NCBI GenBank assembly: GCA_003212795.1
Contig: QCOV01000001.1
Location: 560,893 to 624,892, forward strand
Source: OCS116 cluster bacterium AG-435-F03
GTDB lineage: Bacteria > Pseudomonadota > Alphaproteobacteria > MED-G09
Direction of reading: 5' to 3'
Length of the DNA: 64,000 nt
In this document: one piece after another, positions 1 through 10,692 of the stretch
Position numbering within the stretch: the stretch's first letter is position 1
How the letters are laid out: each line of letters starts with the position of its first letter
The notes under the pieces: model-generated
Databases searched by the model: none
The model's input: the letters and a program-made list of their open reading frames with translations, nothing else
Told to the model about the DNA's origin: nothing
Position numbers and translations under genes: made by a program

Positions 1-69
1 AAAGATTACAATATTAGAACTTTTATCAATGTAATCTTTAAAATCCTTAATATCATCCTTACTAATCAT
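1..69 (-). CDS. 5' end of a truncated CDS (MISKDDIKDFKDYIDKSSNIVIF...), function not determinable
   Basis: Open frame from ATG (complement of 67-69) to the window edge, overlapping the end of the upstream minus-strand ORF by 8 nt; only 23 aa visible. Confidence 0.35.
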   Translation of the reverse strand, partial: MISKDDIKDFKDYIDKSSNIVIF

Positions 70-676
70 TTTTTTTATAATAAATGAAGTTGATAAAAAA
101 CCAAAGAGTGATCAGTAAAGTTATCCACCATTCGATAATATTTTCTATATATCCATAATTCTTAACGAATAAAAAAAATGGTATGGCCAATAAAAAAGCT
201 AAGAATTGTAAAAAAACAATAATATTTATTAAAAAATTTTTAAGAAAAAATTTTCTTTCTATTATCTGAGTATTTAGAGTAAAAACCCATTGAGAAATAA
301 GGGTAAAAATATAAAAAATAAAAACACCAAACCTTCTCATTAATTCATATAAAAAACCCTCCTCTCCCAAAGCTACTATATACGCGATAAGAAATAATGA
401 TCCCACTCTGCCAATTAGAATTAACATTTTATTATAATTTGGTTTAAATAATCTAGGCCACAAAAAAAATAGGGAAAAGGCAGAAATCAACATAAGTATT
501 TTGAAAATAATTATTGAAGATGGTTGTCTTGCAACTCTACTTATAGAATAACAACCATCAATATAAGGGTTACATAAAGCTAAATATTCATTTTGAACTG
601 ATAAAATGAATGATAGGTGAATAGCTATAAATGGAATGATTGATACAAGTAAAAGATGAAATTTTAACTTAAGCAT
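62..676 (-). CDS. hypothetical multi-pass membrane protein
   Basis: 204 aa ORF with several hydrophobic segments; no family recognised. Confidence 0.6.
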   Translation of the reverse strand: MLKLKFHLLLVSIIPFIAIHLSFILSVQNEYLALCNPYIDGCYSISRVARQPSSIIIFKILMLISAFSLFFLWPRLFKPNYNKMLILIGRVGSLFLIAYIVALGEEGFLYELMRRFGVFIFYIFTLISQWVFTLNTQIIERKFFLKNFLINIIVFLQFLAFLLAIPFFLFVKNYGYIENIIEWWITLLITLWFFINFIYYKKND

Positions 677-827
677 TAATAAATTTGATTAAATAATAAG
701 GAGATAAATTAAATAACTTAAAATTAACCAAGCAATAGTCCAGCCAAATAATCTTAGAAAAAACATTTTATTGTTATAACTTATATAAATGATAGAGTCA
801 TAATCAAATTTAATATGGAGTAAAAAT

Positions 828-1106
828 ATGCCTTTAGTTGGAGTGAGAGCAAAAGTGGAAAGTTCAGATAAGTGGAAAGAAGAATTTAAAACACATGGAG
901 AATTATTTAAAAGCCAAGGTGTCTCAATTGCTTATATGGGAGCGACTGATAATAATTCTGTATTAGCTATTTTTGAAACTGATGATTTAGATAAATTTAA
1001 TGAAATATTTACCTCTGAAGAAACTTCTAAAGCAATGTCAAATGATGGTATTGAAGAAAACAGTGTGGAAATGTTTGTAATTACTGATCAATTAGTAATC
1101 ATGTAA
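828..1106 (+). CDS. small DUF3764-like protein
   Basis: 92 aa ORF with upstream GGAG; pattern resembles DUF3764 proteins (ferredoxin-like fold). Confidence 0.6.
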   Translation: MPLVGVRAKVESSDKWKEEFKTHGELFKSQGVSIAYMGATDNNSVLAIFETDDLDKFNEIFTSEETSKAMSNDGIEENSVEMFVITDQLVIM

Positions 1107-1126
1107 AACAACCTATTTTTTAAAAA

Positions 1127-1921
1127 TTGATAAATAATATAAATAATCCTCTTTGGGCGATGGCAGCAGGATGTATTCCAGATGCATTACCATGGGATAT
1201 TCCATTAATAGCTCATCAAGCTGGTTTTCAATCATCAGGTATGTGGGTAGACCCAAACACTACATGGGATAAAAATGCTCTTAATAAAACTAGGGATTCT
1301 CTTAAAAAAACTGAAATTCAACTGATAGATGTTGAAGTCACATGGCTTGAAAATGATGGCAACTTAAATGATAATCATAAATTAATTATTGATGTTGGTC
1401 TTGAATTATCTGCAAAAAATATTTTAGTTGTTAATAGGCATAATGATTACGATAAAGCACTCAATCAATTTTACAAAATGTGTGAGTATGCAAATAACAA
1501 CATAAGAATTTGCTTAGAATTTGGAGAATTTACCACTGTTAAGTCTTTAAACAAAGCTATCGATTTTGTTAATACAATCAACCACCCAGTAGCTGGAATA
1601 TTAATTGATTTAATGCATATAAATAGATCTATGGAAGATATTCCTGATTTAAATAATCCTATTTTTTCATACATACAAGGTTGTGATTTCTACCAATCAT
1701 CAAAGAATTTAACAGGTGATAACTATATAACAGCTGCAATTGATGATCGATGTTGTTTAAGTCATGGTGAGGCCAAAAAAGAGGAGATAATAAAAATGTG
1801 TAAATCTAATTTAGATGTTAGCCTTGAGATAAGATCAAAAGATTTAAGAGATAAATTTCCTGACCCTTATGAGAGAGCTAGTTATATTTTTAAAAATTGT
1901 ATTCGTGAAGATTATTTATAG
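1127..1921 (+). CDS. sugar phosphate isomerase/epimerase family (xylose isomerase-like TIM barrel)
   Basis: 264 aa ORF; AP-endonuclease-2-like TIM barrel pattern; start as TTG, exact start uncertain. Confidence 0.55.
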   Translation: MINNINNPLWAMAAGCIPDALPWDIPLIAHQAGFQSSGMWVDPNTTWDKNALNKTRDSLKKTEIQLIDVEVTWLENDGNLNDNHKLIIDVGLELSAKNILVVNRHNDYDKALNQFYKMCEYANNNIRICLEFGEFTTVKSLNKAIDFVNTINHPVAGILIDLMHINRSMEDIPDLNNPIFSYIQGCDFYQSSKNLTGDNYITAAIDDRCCLSHGEAKKEEIIKMCKSNLDVSLEIRSKDLRDKFPDPYERASYIFKNCIREDYL

Positions 1922-1938
1922 ATTTTGGAGAAATAATT

Positions 1939-2199
1939 ATGGATTTATTAAATGCAGAACAAATAGTTAAGTATGGTCAATGGATAATTGTCGTTATAAG
2001 TCTTTTGGGCGTATATCTTGTAAGCTCAACTAAACCAAAATCACGCCTAAGCGGTTATATTGTTACTGCGCTTGGAAGATTTACTGGCGCAATGATGTTT
2101 ATCATTCTTGATCTCTATGCTTTTGTAATTGTGAATATAATACATACTTACATTGGATTAAGAGGGTATTATAAAAATAAAAAAGAATTATCAAATTAA
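1939..2199 (+). CDS. small membrane protein
   Basis: 86 aa ORF with hydrophobic segments, preceded by GGAG. Confidence 0.55.
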   Translation: MDLLNAEQIVKYGQWIIVVISLLGVYLVSSTKPKSRLSGYIVTALGRFTGAMMFIILDLYAFVIVNIIHTYIGLRGYYKNKKELSN

Positions 2200-2229
2200 T
2201 TTAGGGTTACTAATTTTTGTAAGAAAAAA

Positions 2230-3516
2230 ATGAAGGAAATTGAAAAGCAATATGAAAAATGGGTTTATCCAAAACCTATAGAAGATATGGAAGAATTTAT
2301 TACAAAAACAGGAGGAACAATATTATCAAACATGCAATTTTATTGGGGCTTATTTTTTCCTGAAAAAAGATTCAATAAAAAATTGGATGTACTTATCGCG
2401 GGTTGCGGAACTAATCAGGCTATAGAAATATCTTTATCTAATCCTGAATGGAATATTCAAGCTATTGATTTAAGTGATACATCAATAGATTTTGTTAAAA
2501 AACAAATTAAAAAATATAATCTTAAAAATTTATTTATTGAAAAAAAGGATATACTTAAAATAAATTACAACGCTAAATTTGATTTAGTTATATCTACAGG
2601 TGTTATTCACCACACCCAAAACCCTAAAAAAACACTAGAAAAATTAATTCATTCGGTAAAAAAAGATGGTGCTTTATATATAATGGTTTATGCGACTTAC
2701 TTAAGACAAGGAATATATTATCTCCAAAACATTTTTAAATATTTAAATATAGAACAAAATGAAGAGGGAGTTGAATTTGTTAAAGATTATATTGATAATG
2801 TGATTCCAAAAACACATTACGCTTATAGATATATTGATGGCTCTGCTCAATTAAAAAGGGAAAGTGATCTTTATTATGACTCAGGCATTGTTGATACATA
2901 TCTTAATAAAGTTGATAATGCTTATAGTGTTCGTGATTTAGAGGAATTATTATCTAATAGCGGAGGATTTTTTCAAAACTGGATTAATAACGTGTATTTT
3001 TATCCATATACTTTTCTTGATGAAAAAAGATTAAACTCCCCATTGTACAAAAATATTGATCATTTAAGTCAATTTGAGGTTGGTGACTTAACACAAAATA
3101 CAATCATTAATGCTGGAAAATTAGATTTTATTATAAGAAAACAAAAAAAATTCGAAAATATTTGGCACAACATTGATGATATTAATGATGAAACATTCAT
3201 CAGAAAGAGAATATCAGTTAATTTAACAAATGATCCAATCAGTAAGAAAAATAATGTTGGTGGCTCAGTATATAGCAGTGAAAGTAAATACCGTAATAAT
3301 TTCAATATAATTGAAAGATTAACTTGGCATGCAATAATGTCAGAAAGCGATGAAGAATCTAGAGGAATAATCCTTAGTGAAGCTTTTGAAGGCACAAAAG
3401 GGCTTCTTAAAGATAATCATCTTAATTATAACCTTAATCAAAATGACTTTAAAATAATAATTCATAAATTTTGGAAACTTGGAATAATTATATTACAAAA
3501 AAATGGCAGTCCCTAG
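2230..3516 (+). CDS. class I SAM-dependent methyltransferase
   Basis: Motif I DVLIAGCGTNQAIEIS, later DLVISTGVIHHTQNP. Confidence 0.8.
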   Translation: MKEIEKQYEKWVYPKPIEDMEEFITKTGGTILSNMQFYWGLFFPEKRFNKKLDVLIAGCGTNQAIEISLSNPEWNIQAIDLSDTSIDFVKKQIKKYNLKNLFIEKKDILKINYNAKFDLVISTGVIHHTQNPKKTLEKLIHSVKKDGALYIMVYATYLRQGIYYLQNIFKYLNIEQNEEGVEFVKDYIDNVIPKTHYAYRYIDGSAQLKRESDLYYDSGIVDTYLNKVDNAYSVRDLEELLSNSGGFFQNWINNVYFYPYTFLDEKRLNSPLYKNIDHLSQFEVGDLTQNTIINAGKLDFIIRKQKKFENIWHNIDDINDETFIRKRISVNLTNDPISKKNNVGGSVYSSESKYRNNFNIIERLTWHAIMSESDEESRGIILSEAFEGTKGLLKDNHLNYNLNQNDFKIIIHKFWKLGIIILQKNGSP

Positions 3517-3578
3517 GGGAATCGAACCCCTCTTTCCAGGTTGAAAACCTGGCGTCCTAACCGATAGACGAAGGGACC
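3504..3578 (-). tRNA. tRNA-Glu(TTC)
   Basis: Cloverleaf on minus strand GGTCCCTTCGTCTATCGG...CCAGG-TTTTCAA-CCTGG...GGTTCGATTCC...GCCA; CCA encoded. Confidence 0.93.
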
Positions 3579-3614
3579 GCGTTATATCTTTATATCGAAA
3601 AATTATTAACGAAT

Positions 3615-5399
3615 CTAGGCTATAAATGCATCAAATATTTGCAATTGTATACCTTTAAAGTCTTGCCAATCATTTTTTCTAATTACGCCAATAAAATGAA
3701 TTAAACTACCAGAATGATTTGTTATCAAGTCACCTAAAGGAGTTCCTATAGCATTAAACGCAATGCCATCTAGATTTTTATAGTTATTGCCAGAAATTTT
3801 AAGTTTTAAGTGCCCTTTCCCTACAACTTTACAAAATTCAATTTCAGCATTAGGTACAATAAATTTAGGCTCTGGGTTGCCTTGTCCGTATGGTGACGCT
3901 TTATTTATAAATTCATAAAAATTTCTATCAATTTCAACGCCATCAAGTATGTCATCATATTTTTGAGTCTTTTTTGTTAGGATATCATTATCTAATTCTA
4001 AAATTTTATGATCACAAAATTTATTAAATTCTTCTATCTTATTTTTATCTATACTGAAGCCACCTGCCATTGCATGTCCTCCACCAGACAAAAGAATTCC
4101 TTGATTTACTCCTTCTAATATTATTTTTCCAATATCAATTCCTGGCAAGGATCTAGCAGAAGCAGTACATAAATCATTATTTGAAGATATGACAAAAGAT
4201 GGTCGATGAAATTTATCTTTTAACCGACTTGCAACTATTCCCAAAACTCCTAAATGCCAATTATCATTGGAAACAAATATTGAGGTTGGGTAATCATTTA
4301 GACCATTTTCTCTCATATAATTTTCTACTTTTTCTAAAGATTGGTCTAACACCTTCCTTTCAATATTTTGTCTTTCCTTATTAAGTTCATTTAATTTATC
4401 AGCTATAGCATTCGTTTCATCGTTATTATCTGAAGTTAAAAGTCTGAAACCTAACTCAGGTGATCCTGTTCTACCAGCGGCATTAATTCTTGGCCCTAAA
4501 ATATAACCAAGTTCATAAACATCAATATTTTTAACTCCTGCAACAGAACATAAACTTTTGATTCCTATTTTATCTGTATTATTAATAATTTTTAAACCCT
4601 CTTTAACAAAAGCACGGTTTAATGATTTTAGTTGAACGACATCACAAATAGTTCCTAAAGCTACTATATCAAGATATTTTTTTAAATTTGGTTCACTGAT
4701 GTTATTAAATTCTTTTATATCTCTTAGTGCTCTTCTAAGAGCAACTATAAATAAAAATGTTAAACCTACAGCTGCCAAATGGTTTAAATTAGAATTATCA
4801 TCTTTTCTTGTTGGATTAATATGAGCAAAACATTCAGGTAAAATGTTATCAACTTTATGATGATCAATAATAATGACTTTAATGTTGTTTTTATTGGCAT
4901 ATTCTAAAGGTTTAATTGATGCAGACCCACAATCAACTGTAATTACAGTATCAATTCCTTTTTCGATAAATTGATCAAATGCAAAAATATTTGGGCCATA
5001 GCCGTCTTTAAGTCTATCTGGAATATAGACCTCAGAATTAATATTATAATGATCAAAGAAATTTTTTAACAAAGAAGAAGATGTTGTTCCATCAACATCA
5101 TAATCACCAATAATTCCAATTTTTTTATTATCGATCATTGCTGATGTAATTTCTTTTATAGCATTATCCATATCAACTAATTCGTTAGGATCTATTATTA
5201 GTTTATTTACTTTAGGATCTAAAAAATCATCAAAATCTTCTTTTTTGATATTTCTTCCATATAAAATAGTTTCCAAAATACTGTTAAGTTTTGAGTCAGT
5301 TATTTTATCGGTATCTAGACTGTCATTAATTAAACGTTTCTTCCAAAAAGTACCATTAATCGATGATCTTTTTTCAATAGTCAGAAGATTTTCATTCAT
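3615..5399 (-). CDS. recJ: single-stranded-DNA-specific exonuclease RecJ
   Basis: DHH motifs GDYDVDGTTSS, IIDHHKVD, GGGHAMAGG. Confidence 0.93.
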   Translation of the reverse strand: MNENLLTIEKRSSINGTFWKKRLINDSLDTDKITDSKLNSILETILYGRNIKKEDFDDFLDPKVNKLIIDPNELVDMDNAIKEITSAMIDNKKIGIIGDYDVDGTTSSSLLKNFFDHYNINSEVYIPDRLKDGYGPNIFAFDQFIEKGIDTVITVDCGSASIKPLEYANKNNIKVIIIDHHKVDNILPECFAHINPTRKDDNSNLNHLAAVGLTFLFIVALRRALRDIKEFNNISEPNLKKYLDIVALGTICDVVQLKSLNRAFVKEGLKIINNTDKIGIKSLCSVAGVKNIDVYELGYILGPRINAAGRTGSPELGFRLLTSDNNDETNAIADKLNELNKERQNIERKVLDQSLEKVENYMRENGLNDYPTSIFVSNDNWHLGVLGIVASRLKDKFHRPSFVISSNNDLCTASARSLPGIDIGKIILEGVNQGILLSGGGHAMAGGFSIDKNKIEEFNKFCDHKILELDNDILTKKTQKYDDILDGVEIDRNFYEFINKASPYGQGNPEPKFIVPNAEIEFCKVVGKGHLKLKISGNNYKNLDGIAFNAIGTPLGDLITNHSGSLIHFIGVIRKNDWQDFKGIQLQIFDAFIA

Positions 5400-5401
5400 T
5401 A

Positions 5402-6376
5402 TTAGTCTTGTGAATTAAATTTATCTATATTTTGATGATGAGCAGTAATCCAGCGAATAGTTTTAGAAGATGAACGCATTACAATTGTATGAGTCCATAT
5501 CCCACTATTAATTTCAATTCCTGATAATATTGAGCCATTAGTAACACCAGTTGCTGCAAATAATGCATCTCCTGTTACCATATCATCAAGATCATAAATT
5601 TTATCTAAATCTGTTATTCCTAATCTTGCTGCTCTATCTTTTTTTTCTTGATCTTCTAATACTAATTTAGTTTGCATTTGTCCGCCAATACAACGAAGAG
5701 CAGCAGCAGCTAAAACTCCTTCAGGAGCTCCTCCTATCCCCATATACATATCAATGCCAGTAGATTTTTCGGTTGTATGGATTACTCCAGCAATATCTCC
5801 ATCTTGTATTAATCTTACTTTTGCGCCTACTGATCTTAAAGATTCAATCAAATTATCATGTCTTGGTCTATCAAGAACGCAAACAGTTATTTGCTCAACA
5901 GGTTTATTAAGTGCCTTACTAAGCTCTGTAACATTTTTTTCAGGATCCTCTTCAAGCGATATAAGATTATCTGGACATCCAGGCCCAATGGCAATTTTTT
6001 GCATATAAACATCGGGGGCATTAAGTAATGAACCTTTTTCAGCCATTGCTATTGTTGTTAACGCATCAGCTTGGCCTTTTGCTGTAAGGGTCGTACCTTC
6101 CAAGGGATCAAGTGCTATATCAACTTTAGGACCTTTCCCACTCCCTACTTTTTCACCTATAAAAAGCATAGGTGCCTCATCTCTCTCGCCCTCACCTATT
6201 ACAACCTCACCATCAATATCAAGTTGGTTTAATTCTTTACGCATTGCATCAACAGCTGCTTGATCAGCATCCTTTTCATTGCCTCTTCCAACAAGATATG
6301 ATGCAGCTACAGCGGCCCGTTCTGTAACTCTAACAAGCTCAAGAGTGAGCACTCTATCTAATATTTCATCTGACAT
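5402..6376 (-). CDS. glpX: class II fructose-1,6-bisphosphatase GlpX
   Basis: GEGERDEAPMLFIGE, DPLEGTTL, GGAPEGVLAAAALRC. Confidence 0.93.
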   Translation of the reverse strand: MSDEILDRVLTLELVRVTERAAVAASYLVGRGNEKDADQAAVDAMRKELNQLDIDGEVVIGEGERDEAPMLFIGEKVGSGKGPKVDIALDPLEGTTLTAKGQADALTTIAMAEKGSLLNAPDVYMQKIAIGPGCPDNLISLEEDPEKNVTELSKALNKPVEQITVCVLDRPRHDNLIESLRSVGAKVRLIQDGDIAGVIHTTEKSTGIDMYMGIGGAPEGVLAAAALRCIGGQMQTKLVLEDQEKKDRAARLGITDLDKIYDLDDMVTGDALFAATGVTNGSILSGIEINSGIWTHTIVMRSSSKTIRWITAHHQNIDKFNSQD

Positions 6377-6380
6377 TTTT

Positions 6381-7682
6381 TTAACCCTTAATTAAAATTG
6401 GCATATGTAGTGGTTCAGAAGATACAATATCTGAGTTACTTAATATATCAATTAATGAATCAATTTCATCTTTTTTTACAGGATATGTAATCATGATAAC
6501 TGGTTTAAATTTTTTTTCATTATTAGTATTTTCATCTTTTTGAATTATCTTATCTAAAGAAATGTTACTATCACTTAGAAATTTAGTTAAACTAGACATA
6601 GAGCCTTTTTGATCCTTTAGAAAAACTCTTAAATAATATGGTCTTTCACCAGATGAAATTTTATCAATATTATTAGACAATTCAGAATGTGATTTACTAA
6701 ATAAATGTAGCTTCAAGCCTATTGCACAATCAATTAAATCAGAAATAACTGATGATGCGGTTGGGCCTTCACCTGCGCCTTGCCCTTCCAAAACAACATC
6801 CCCGCTTTCCTGGCCAATTATCTTTATTATATTGTTTGCTTCATCTACTCTTCCTAAAGAACTATCCTTATCTACCAACATAGGTGTCACTTCCTTATAA
6901 ACGCCATTATCTGTAATAACCGATAAAGCAATTAATCTTATATTATATCCAAATTCAGATGAATGATTGTGATCTATAAGTTCTATATTCTCTATTCCTC
7001 TAATATGAATGCTTTTAAAAGATGGTATTTCAGAAAAAATTATAGAATTTAAAATTGATAATTTATGGGCAGAATCCTCTCCATTAATATCAAGAGTAGG
7101 ATCGGATTCAGCATAACCCTTATCTTGTGCATTTTTAAGGGCATCATCAAAACTTATTTTTAATTTACTCATGTTAGATAAAATATAATTAGATGTACCA
7201 TTTAAAATTGCATAGATTTCTCTAATTTCATTTAAAATAAGACTTTCTTTAAGAGTTTTAATTATTGGAATTCCTCCTGCCACAGAAGCTTCAAAACCAA
7301 AAAAATTTTTATGTTTTTCAGTAAGAATTGATAACTCCTCTCCATGCTTGGAGATTAATGCCTTATTTGCAGTTATAAAATTCTTATTATTTTTTAGAGA
7401 ATTAATCGCTAAATCATAAGCCAGACCATCTTCACCACCGATTAACTCAATCACTGTATCAATATTTTTCTCATTAATAATGTCTAGAGGGTTATCAAAC
7501 CATTTATAATTTGAAACATTAAAAGATCTTTCCTTACTCTTGGAATTTGCGGATATACCTAAGATGTTAAACACAACATCATAATTATTTTTAAAATAGT
7601 CTCTGTTCTTTTCAATGCTTTTTATTACACCCGAACCTACCGTTCCTAGACCAACAATTCCAATATTCAATTCTTTCGTCAT
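6381..7682 (-). CDS. hom: homoserine dehydrogenase
   Basis: N-terminal GLGTVGSGV, ILNGTSNYIL, GYAESDPTLDINGEDSAHKL. Confidence 0.93.
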   Translation of the reverse strand: MTKELNIGIVGLGTVGSGVIKSIEKNRDYFKNNYDVVFNILGISANSKSKERSFNVSNYKWFDNPLDIINEKNIDTVIELIGGEDGLAYDLAINSLKNNKNFITANKALISKHGEELSILTEKHKNFFGFEASVAGGIPIIKTLKESLILNEIREIYAILNGTSNYILSNMSKLKISFDDALKNAQDKGYAESDPTLDINGEDSAHKLSILNSIIFSEIPSFKSIHIRGIENIELIDHNHSSEFGYNIRLIALSVITDNGVYKEVTPMLVDKDSSLGRVDEANNIIKIIGQESGDVVLEGQGAGEGPTASSVISDLIDCAIGLKLHLFSKSHSELSNNIDKISSGERPYYLRVFLKDQKGSMSSLTKFLSDSNISLDKIIQKDENTNNEKKFKPVIMITYPVKKDEIDSLIDILSNSDIVSSEPLHMPILIKG

Positions 7683-8851
7683 TTCATTAATTTTCTAAGG
7701 TTTCTTGCGGCTTGGCGTACTCTTTGTTCATTCTCTACCATTGATAATCTGACAAAACCTTCTCCATATTCGCCAAAACCTAAACCCGGTGAAACAGCAA
7801 TATCAGCTTTTTCTAAAAGCAATTTTGAAAACTCCAAAGAAGTCATTTCCTTATATTTTTCTGGAATTGGCGACCAAGCAAACATAGTTGCTTTTGGAGC
7901 AGGTATATCCCATCCAGCATTAGAAAATGATTCAATTAATATGTCTCTTCTTTCTTTGTATACCATTCTTATATCATCAATAAATTTTTCATCGCTATTC
8001 AAAGCTGTAACAGAAGCAACCTGAATAGGTGTAAAAGCTCCATAGTCAAGATAAGATTTTATTCTTGTAAGAGCTGAAATTAAATATTCATTTCCAACAG
8101 CAAAGCCCATTCTCCAACCTGGCATAGAAAAAGTTTTAGACATTGAAGTAAATTCAACAGCTACATCTTTTGCTCCATCTATCTCTAAAATGGATGTTGG
8201 TTTATCATCTTCATTAAAATAAATTTCTGAATAAGCTAGGTCAGATAGAATTATAATATCTTTTTTTATGGCATATAAAACAATTTCTTTATAAAAATCT
8301 CTACTGCAGATACGAGCGGTAGGATTTGATGGAAAGTTTATAACAATAGCTTTTACAGGAGTTTTTGATGATTCAACCTTTTCAGCTATTTCAGTCATCA
8401 AATCAATTTCTTCATTAATACGATAATGAATTAAATTTGCACCTGATATAATAAAACCAAAAGCATGAATTGGATATGCTGGGTTAGGAACTAAAAATGT
8501 GTCACTCGGGATACTTAATACTTGAGCCATATTTGCTAAGCCCTCTTTAGAACCAAGAGTGGCAACAACTTCTGTTTCATAATTTAATTTAACATTAAAC
8601 CTCCTTTCGTAATATTCTGCTTGTGCTTTTCTTAGCCCAGATATCCCCTTAGATGAAGAATAACGATGAGATTTTGGATCTTGTACAGCTTCTATTAATT
8701 TATCAACTATATGTTTAGGTGTTGGTGAGTCAGGATTACCCATGCCAAAATCAATAATATCCTTCCCCTTAGAGCGAGCGTCATCTTTAATGCGGTTGAC
8801 TTCTGCAAAAACATAAGGAGGAAGCCTATCTAATTTTTCAAGCTTTTTCAT
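7679..8851 (-). CDS. class I/II PLP aminotransferase (alanine/LL-diaminopimelate aminotransferase-like)
   Basis: FGMGNPDSPTP, SMSKTFSMPGWRMGF PLP-lysine region, C-terminal FVRLSMVENEQR; 4-nt overlap with hom. Confidence 0.88.
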   Translation of the reverse strand: MKKLEKLDRLPPYVFAEVNRIKDDARSKGKDIIDFGMGNPDSPTPKHIVDKLIEAVQDPKSHRYSSSKGISGLRKAQAEYYERRFNVKLNYETEVVATLGSKEGLANMAQVLSIPSDTFLVPNPAYPIHAFGFIISGANLIHYRINEEIDLMTEIAEKVESSKTPVKAIVINFPSNPTARICSRDFYKEIVLYAIKKDIIILSDLAYSEIYFNEDDKPTSILEIDGAKDVAVEFTSMSKTFSMPGWRMGFAVGNEYLISALTRIKSYLDYGAFTPIQVASVTALNSDEKFIDDIRMVYKERRDILIESFSNAGWDIPAPKATMFAWSPIPEKYKEMTSLEFSKLLLEKADIAVSPGLGFGEYGEGFVRLSMVENEQRVRQAARNLRKLMK

Positions 8852-8856
8852 AATAA

Positions 8857-9063
8857 TTAATTCACAAATTTTTTATCACTACTTATATAGCAGAAATTAT
8901 TATTATTACTTGGCCATTTTGCATTTTTATCAAGGTCATAATATTCTTGATCACTTAATAGCTGCATAACTGTTTCACTATATAGATACTTATTTTTTAT
9001 TGTCTCTCTTGTTCCACAAGAAATCAAAAAAATACAAAAAAATATTAAAAAAAGAGATTTCAT
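8857..9063 (-). CDS. small putative lipoprotein
   Basis: Signal/lipobox FLISCGT, 68 aa, between argC and the aminotransferase. Confidence 0.5.
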   Translation of the reverse strand: MKSLFLIFFCIFLISCGTRETIKNKYLYSETVMQLLSDQEYYDLDKNAKWPSNNNNFCYISSDKKFVN

Positions 9064-9071
9064 TTTCTTAC

Positions 9072-10118
9072 TTATGGGTACATACCAAAACTAGTTAAGC
9101 CTTCACTTTCATCAAAATCGAACATAATATTCATATTTTGAATTGCTTGACCTGCTGAACCTTTTATTAAATTATCTATTGAAGTCGAAATTATAATTCT
9201 TCCATCGATTCTATCGTCAAAAATAGAAATCAAACAATTGTTTGAACCCCTCACCTTAGAGGTTTCAGATGGGATACCTTGATTTGAAATATGAACATAA
9301 GAATCTTCTTTGTAATAAGAATTTAAACAAGAAATTGCTTCTTTTGCTTTAGATCCGTTAATTGTCTTTAAATATATGGTTACTAATTCTCCTCTATTTA
9401 TTGGAATTAAATGTGGTGTAAAATTTATTTTTATTTCTTTACCGCTTATATCACCAATAATTTGTTCAATTTCAGGCGTATGTCTATGTTTTGCAATATT
9501 GTAAGGTTTCATACTTTCTGAGATCTCTGAGAACATTAGCTCTTCTTTATTTCCCCTACCTGCACCCGAAACACCAGACTTAGCATCAACAATAATATCT
9601 TCTAGAGAAATAATATTCTCTTTAATAAGTGGTAAAATTGATAATAGAACTGCAGTAGGATAACAACCTGGGCAAGCAACAATTCTAGATTCTTTTATAG
9701 AGTCCCTAAAAATTTCTGATAAGCCATATGCGGTTTCGCTAAGCAATTCAGATGAATTATGTGAAGTTTCATAATACTGGTTGTATATATTAACATCAGA
9801 AAACCTAAAATCAGCAGACATGTCTATTACTTTACATTTGTTTGGTATATTATTGATAATATTATGTAAATTATTATGAGGTAAACCTGATATAACCAAA
9901 TCAATTTGAGTAAAATCTATTTCATCAAGACTTATAAAATCTGGTAACTGAGCATTAAATAATGAAGCATGAACATTAGAAGGATTCATACCTAATTTAG
10001 AGTTAGCGCTTAGAGCAGAAATATTAACATAATCATGATTTAATAATATTTTAATTAAATCGCCACCTGTATAACCTGATGCACCGAGAACAGCTATATT
10101 TATCTTATTTTGATTCAT
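9072..10118 (-). CDS. argC: N-acetyl-gamma-glutamyl-phosphate reductase
   Basis: GASGYTGGDLIKILL, CPGCYPTAVLL, KSGVSGAGR. Confidence 0.93.
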   Translation of the reverse strand: MNQNKINIAVLGASGYTGGDLIKILLNHDYVNISALSANSKLGMNPSNVHASLFNAQLPDFISLDEIDFTQIDLVISGLPHNNLHNIINNIPNKCKVIDMSADFRFSDVNIYNQYYETSHNSSELLSETAYGLSEIFRDSIKESRIVACPGCYPTAVLLSILPLIKENIISLEDIIVDAKSGVSGAGRGNKEELMFSEISESMKPYNIAKHRHTPEIEQIIGDISGKEIKINFTPHLIPINRGELVTIYLKTINGSKAKEAISCLNSYYKEDSYVHISNQGIPSETSKVRGSNNCLISIFDDRIDGRIIISTSIDNLIKGSAGQAIQNMNIMFDFDESEGLTSFGMYP

Positions 10119-10144
10119 TTTTATACCTTATAACTTTTTGTCAC

Positions 10145-10173
10145 ATAAAAAAAGAGCGCTTAAAAAAGCGCTC
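10145..10173 (-). terminator. Rho-independent terminator of the rplM-rpsI operon
   Basis: Minus strand GAGCGC-loop-GCGCTC followed by TTTTTTT directly after rpsI. Confidence 0.8.
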
Positions 10174-10196
10174 ATATTTTTTTATAAATAAAATTA

Positions 10197-10688
10197 TTAA
10201 CGCTTTGAGAATTGGAAACTACGTCTCGCCTTACGTCTTCCGTATTTCTTTCTTTCTACAACCCTTGAATCACGTGTTAAGAAACCACCAGATTTCAAAA
10301 CTTTCTTCAATTCTGGCTCAAATAGTACTAAAGCTTTAGAAATACCATGCCTAACAGCGCCGGCTTGTCCTGAGAGCCCTCCTCCTGTTACAGAACAAAC
10401 AACATCAAATTGTTCTTTTCTTTCTGAGGCAATAAGTGGTTGGTTAATTAACATTCTTAAAACAGGTCGTGCAAAATAATCATCAGATGATTTTCCATTA
10501 ATTGTTATATTACCTGGCCCTTGTTTAAGCCAAACCCTCGCTACAGCATCTTTTCTTTTTCCTGTTGCATAAGATCTACCAAAATCATCAACTTCTTTTT
10601 CAGGAAGTATCATGTCATTTTCATTTTTCTCAGTTTTTGATAAATCTTCAAAACTTTTTATTTCTTCTGTATTTTCTTGTTCTTCCAT
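10197..10688 (-). CDS. rpsI: 30S ribosomal protein S9 with acidic N-terminal extension
   Basis: [15 protein letters not shown]...[19 protein letters not shown]...[17 protein letters not shown]. Confidence 0.95.
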   Translation of the reverse strand: MEEQENTEEIKSFEDLSKTEKNENDMILPEKEVDDFGRSYATGKRKDAVARVWLKQGPGNITINGKSSDDYFARPVLRMLINQPLIASERKEQFDVVCSVTGGGLSGQAGAVRHGISKALVLFEPELKKVLKSGGFLTRDSRVVERKKYGRRKARRSFQFSKR

Positions 10689-10692
10689 TTAT

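Noticed and set aside
689-766. 25-aa hydrophobic minus-strand ORF (MFFLRLFGWTIAWLILSYLIYLLII)
   Set aside because: Too short and composition-driven to support without conservation data.
3069-3395. 108-aa minus-strand ORF
   Set aside because: Lies wholly antisense to the well-supported methyltransferase CDS; no own SD or family pattern.
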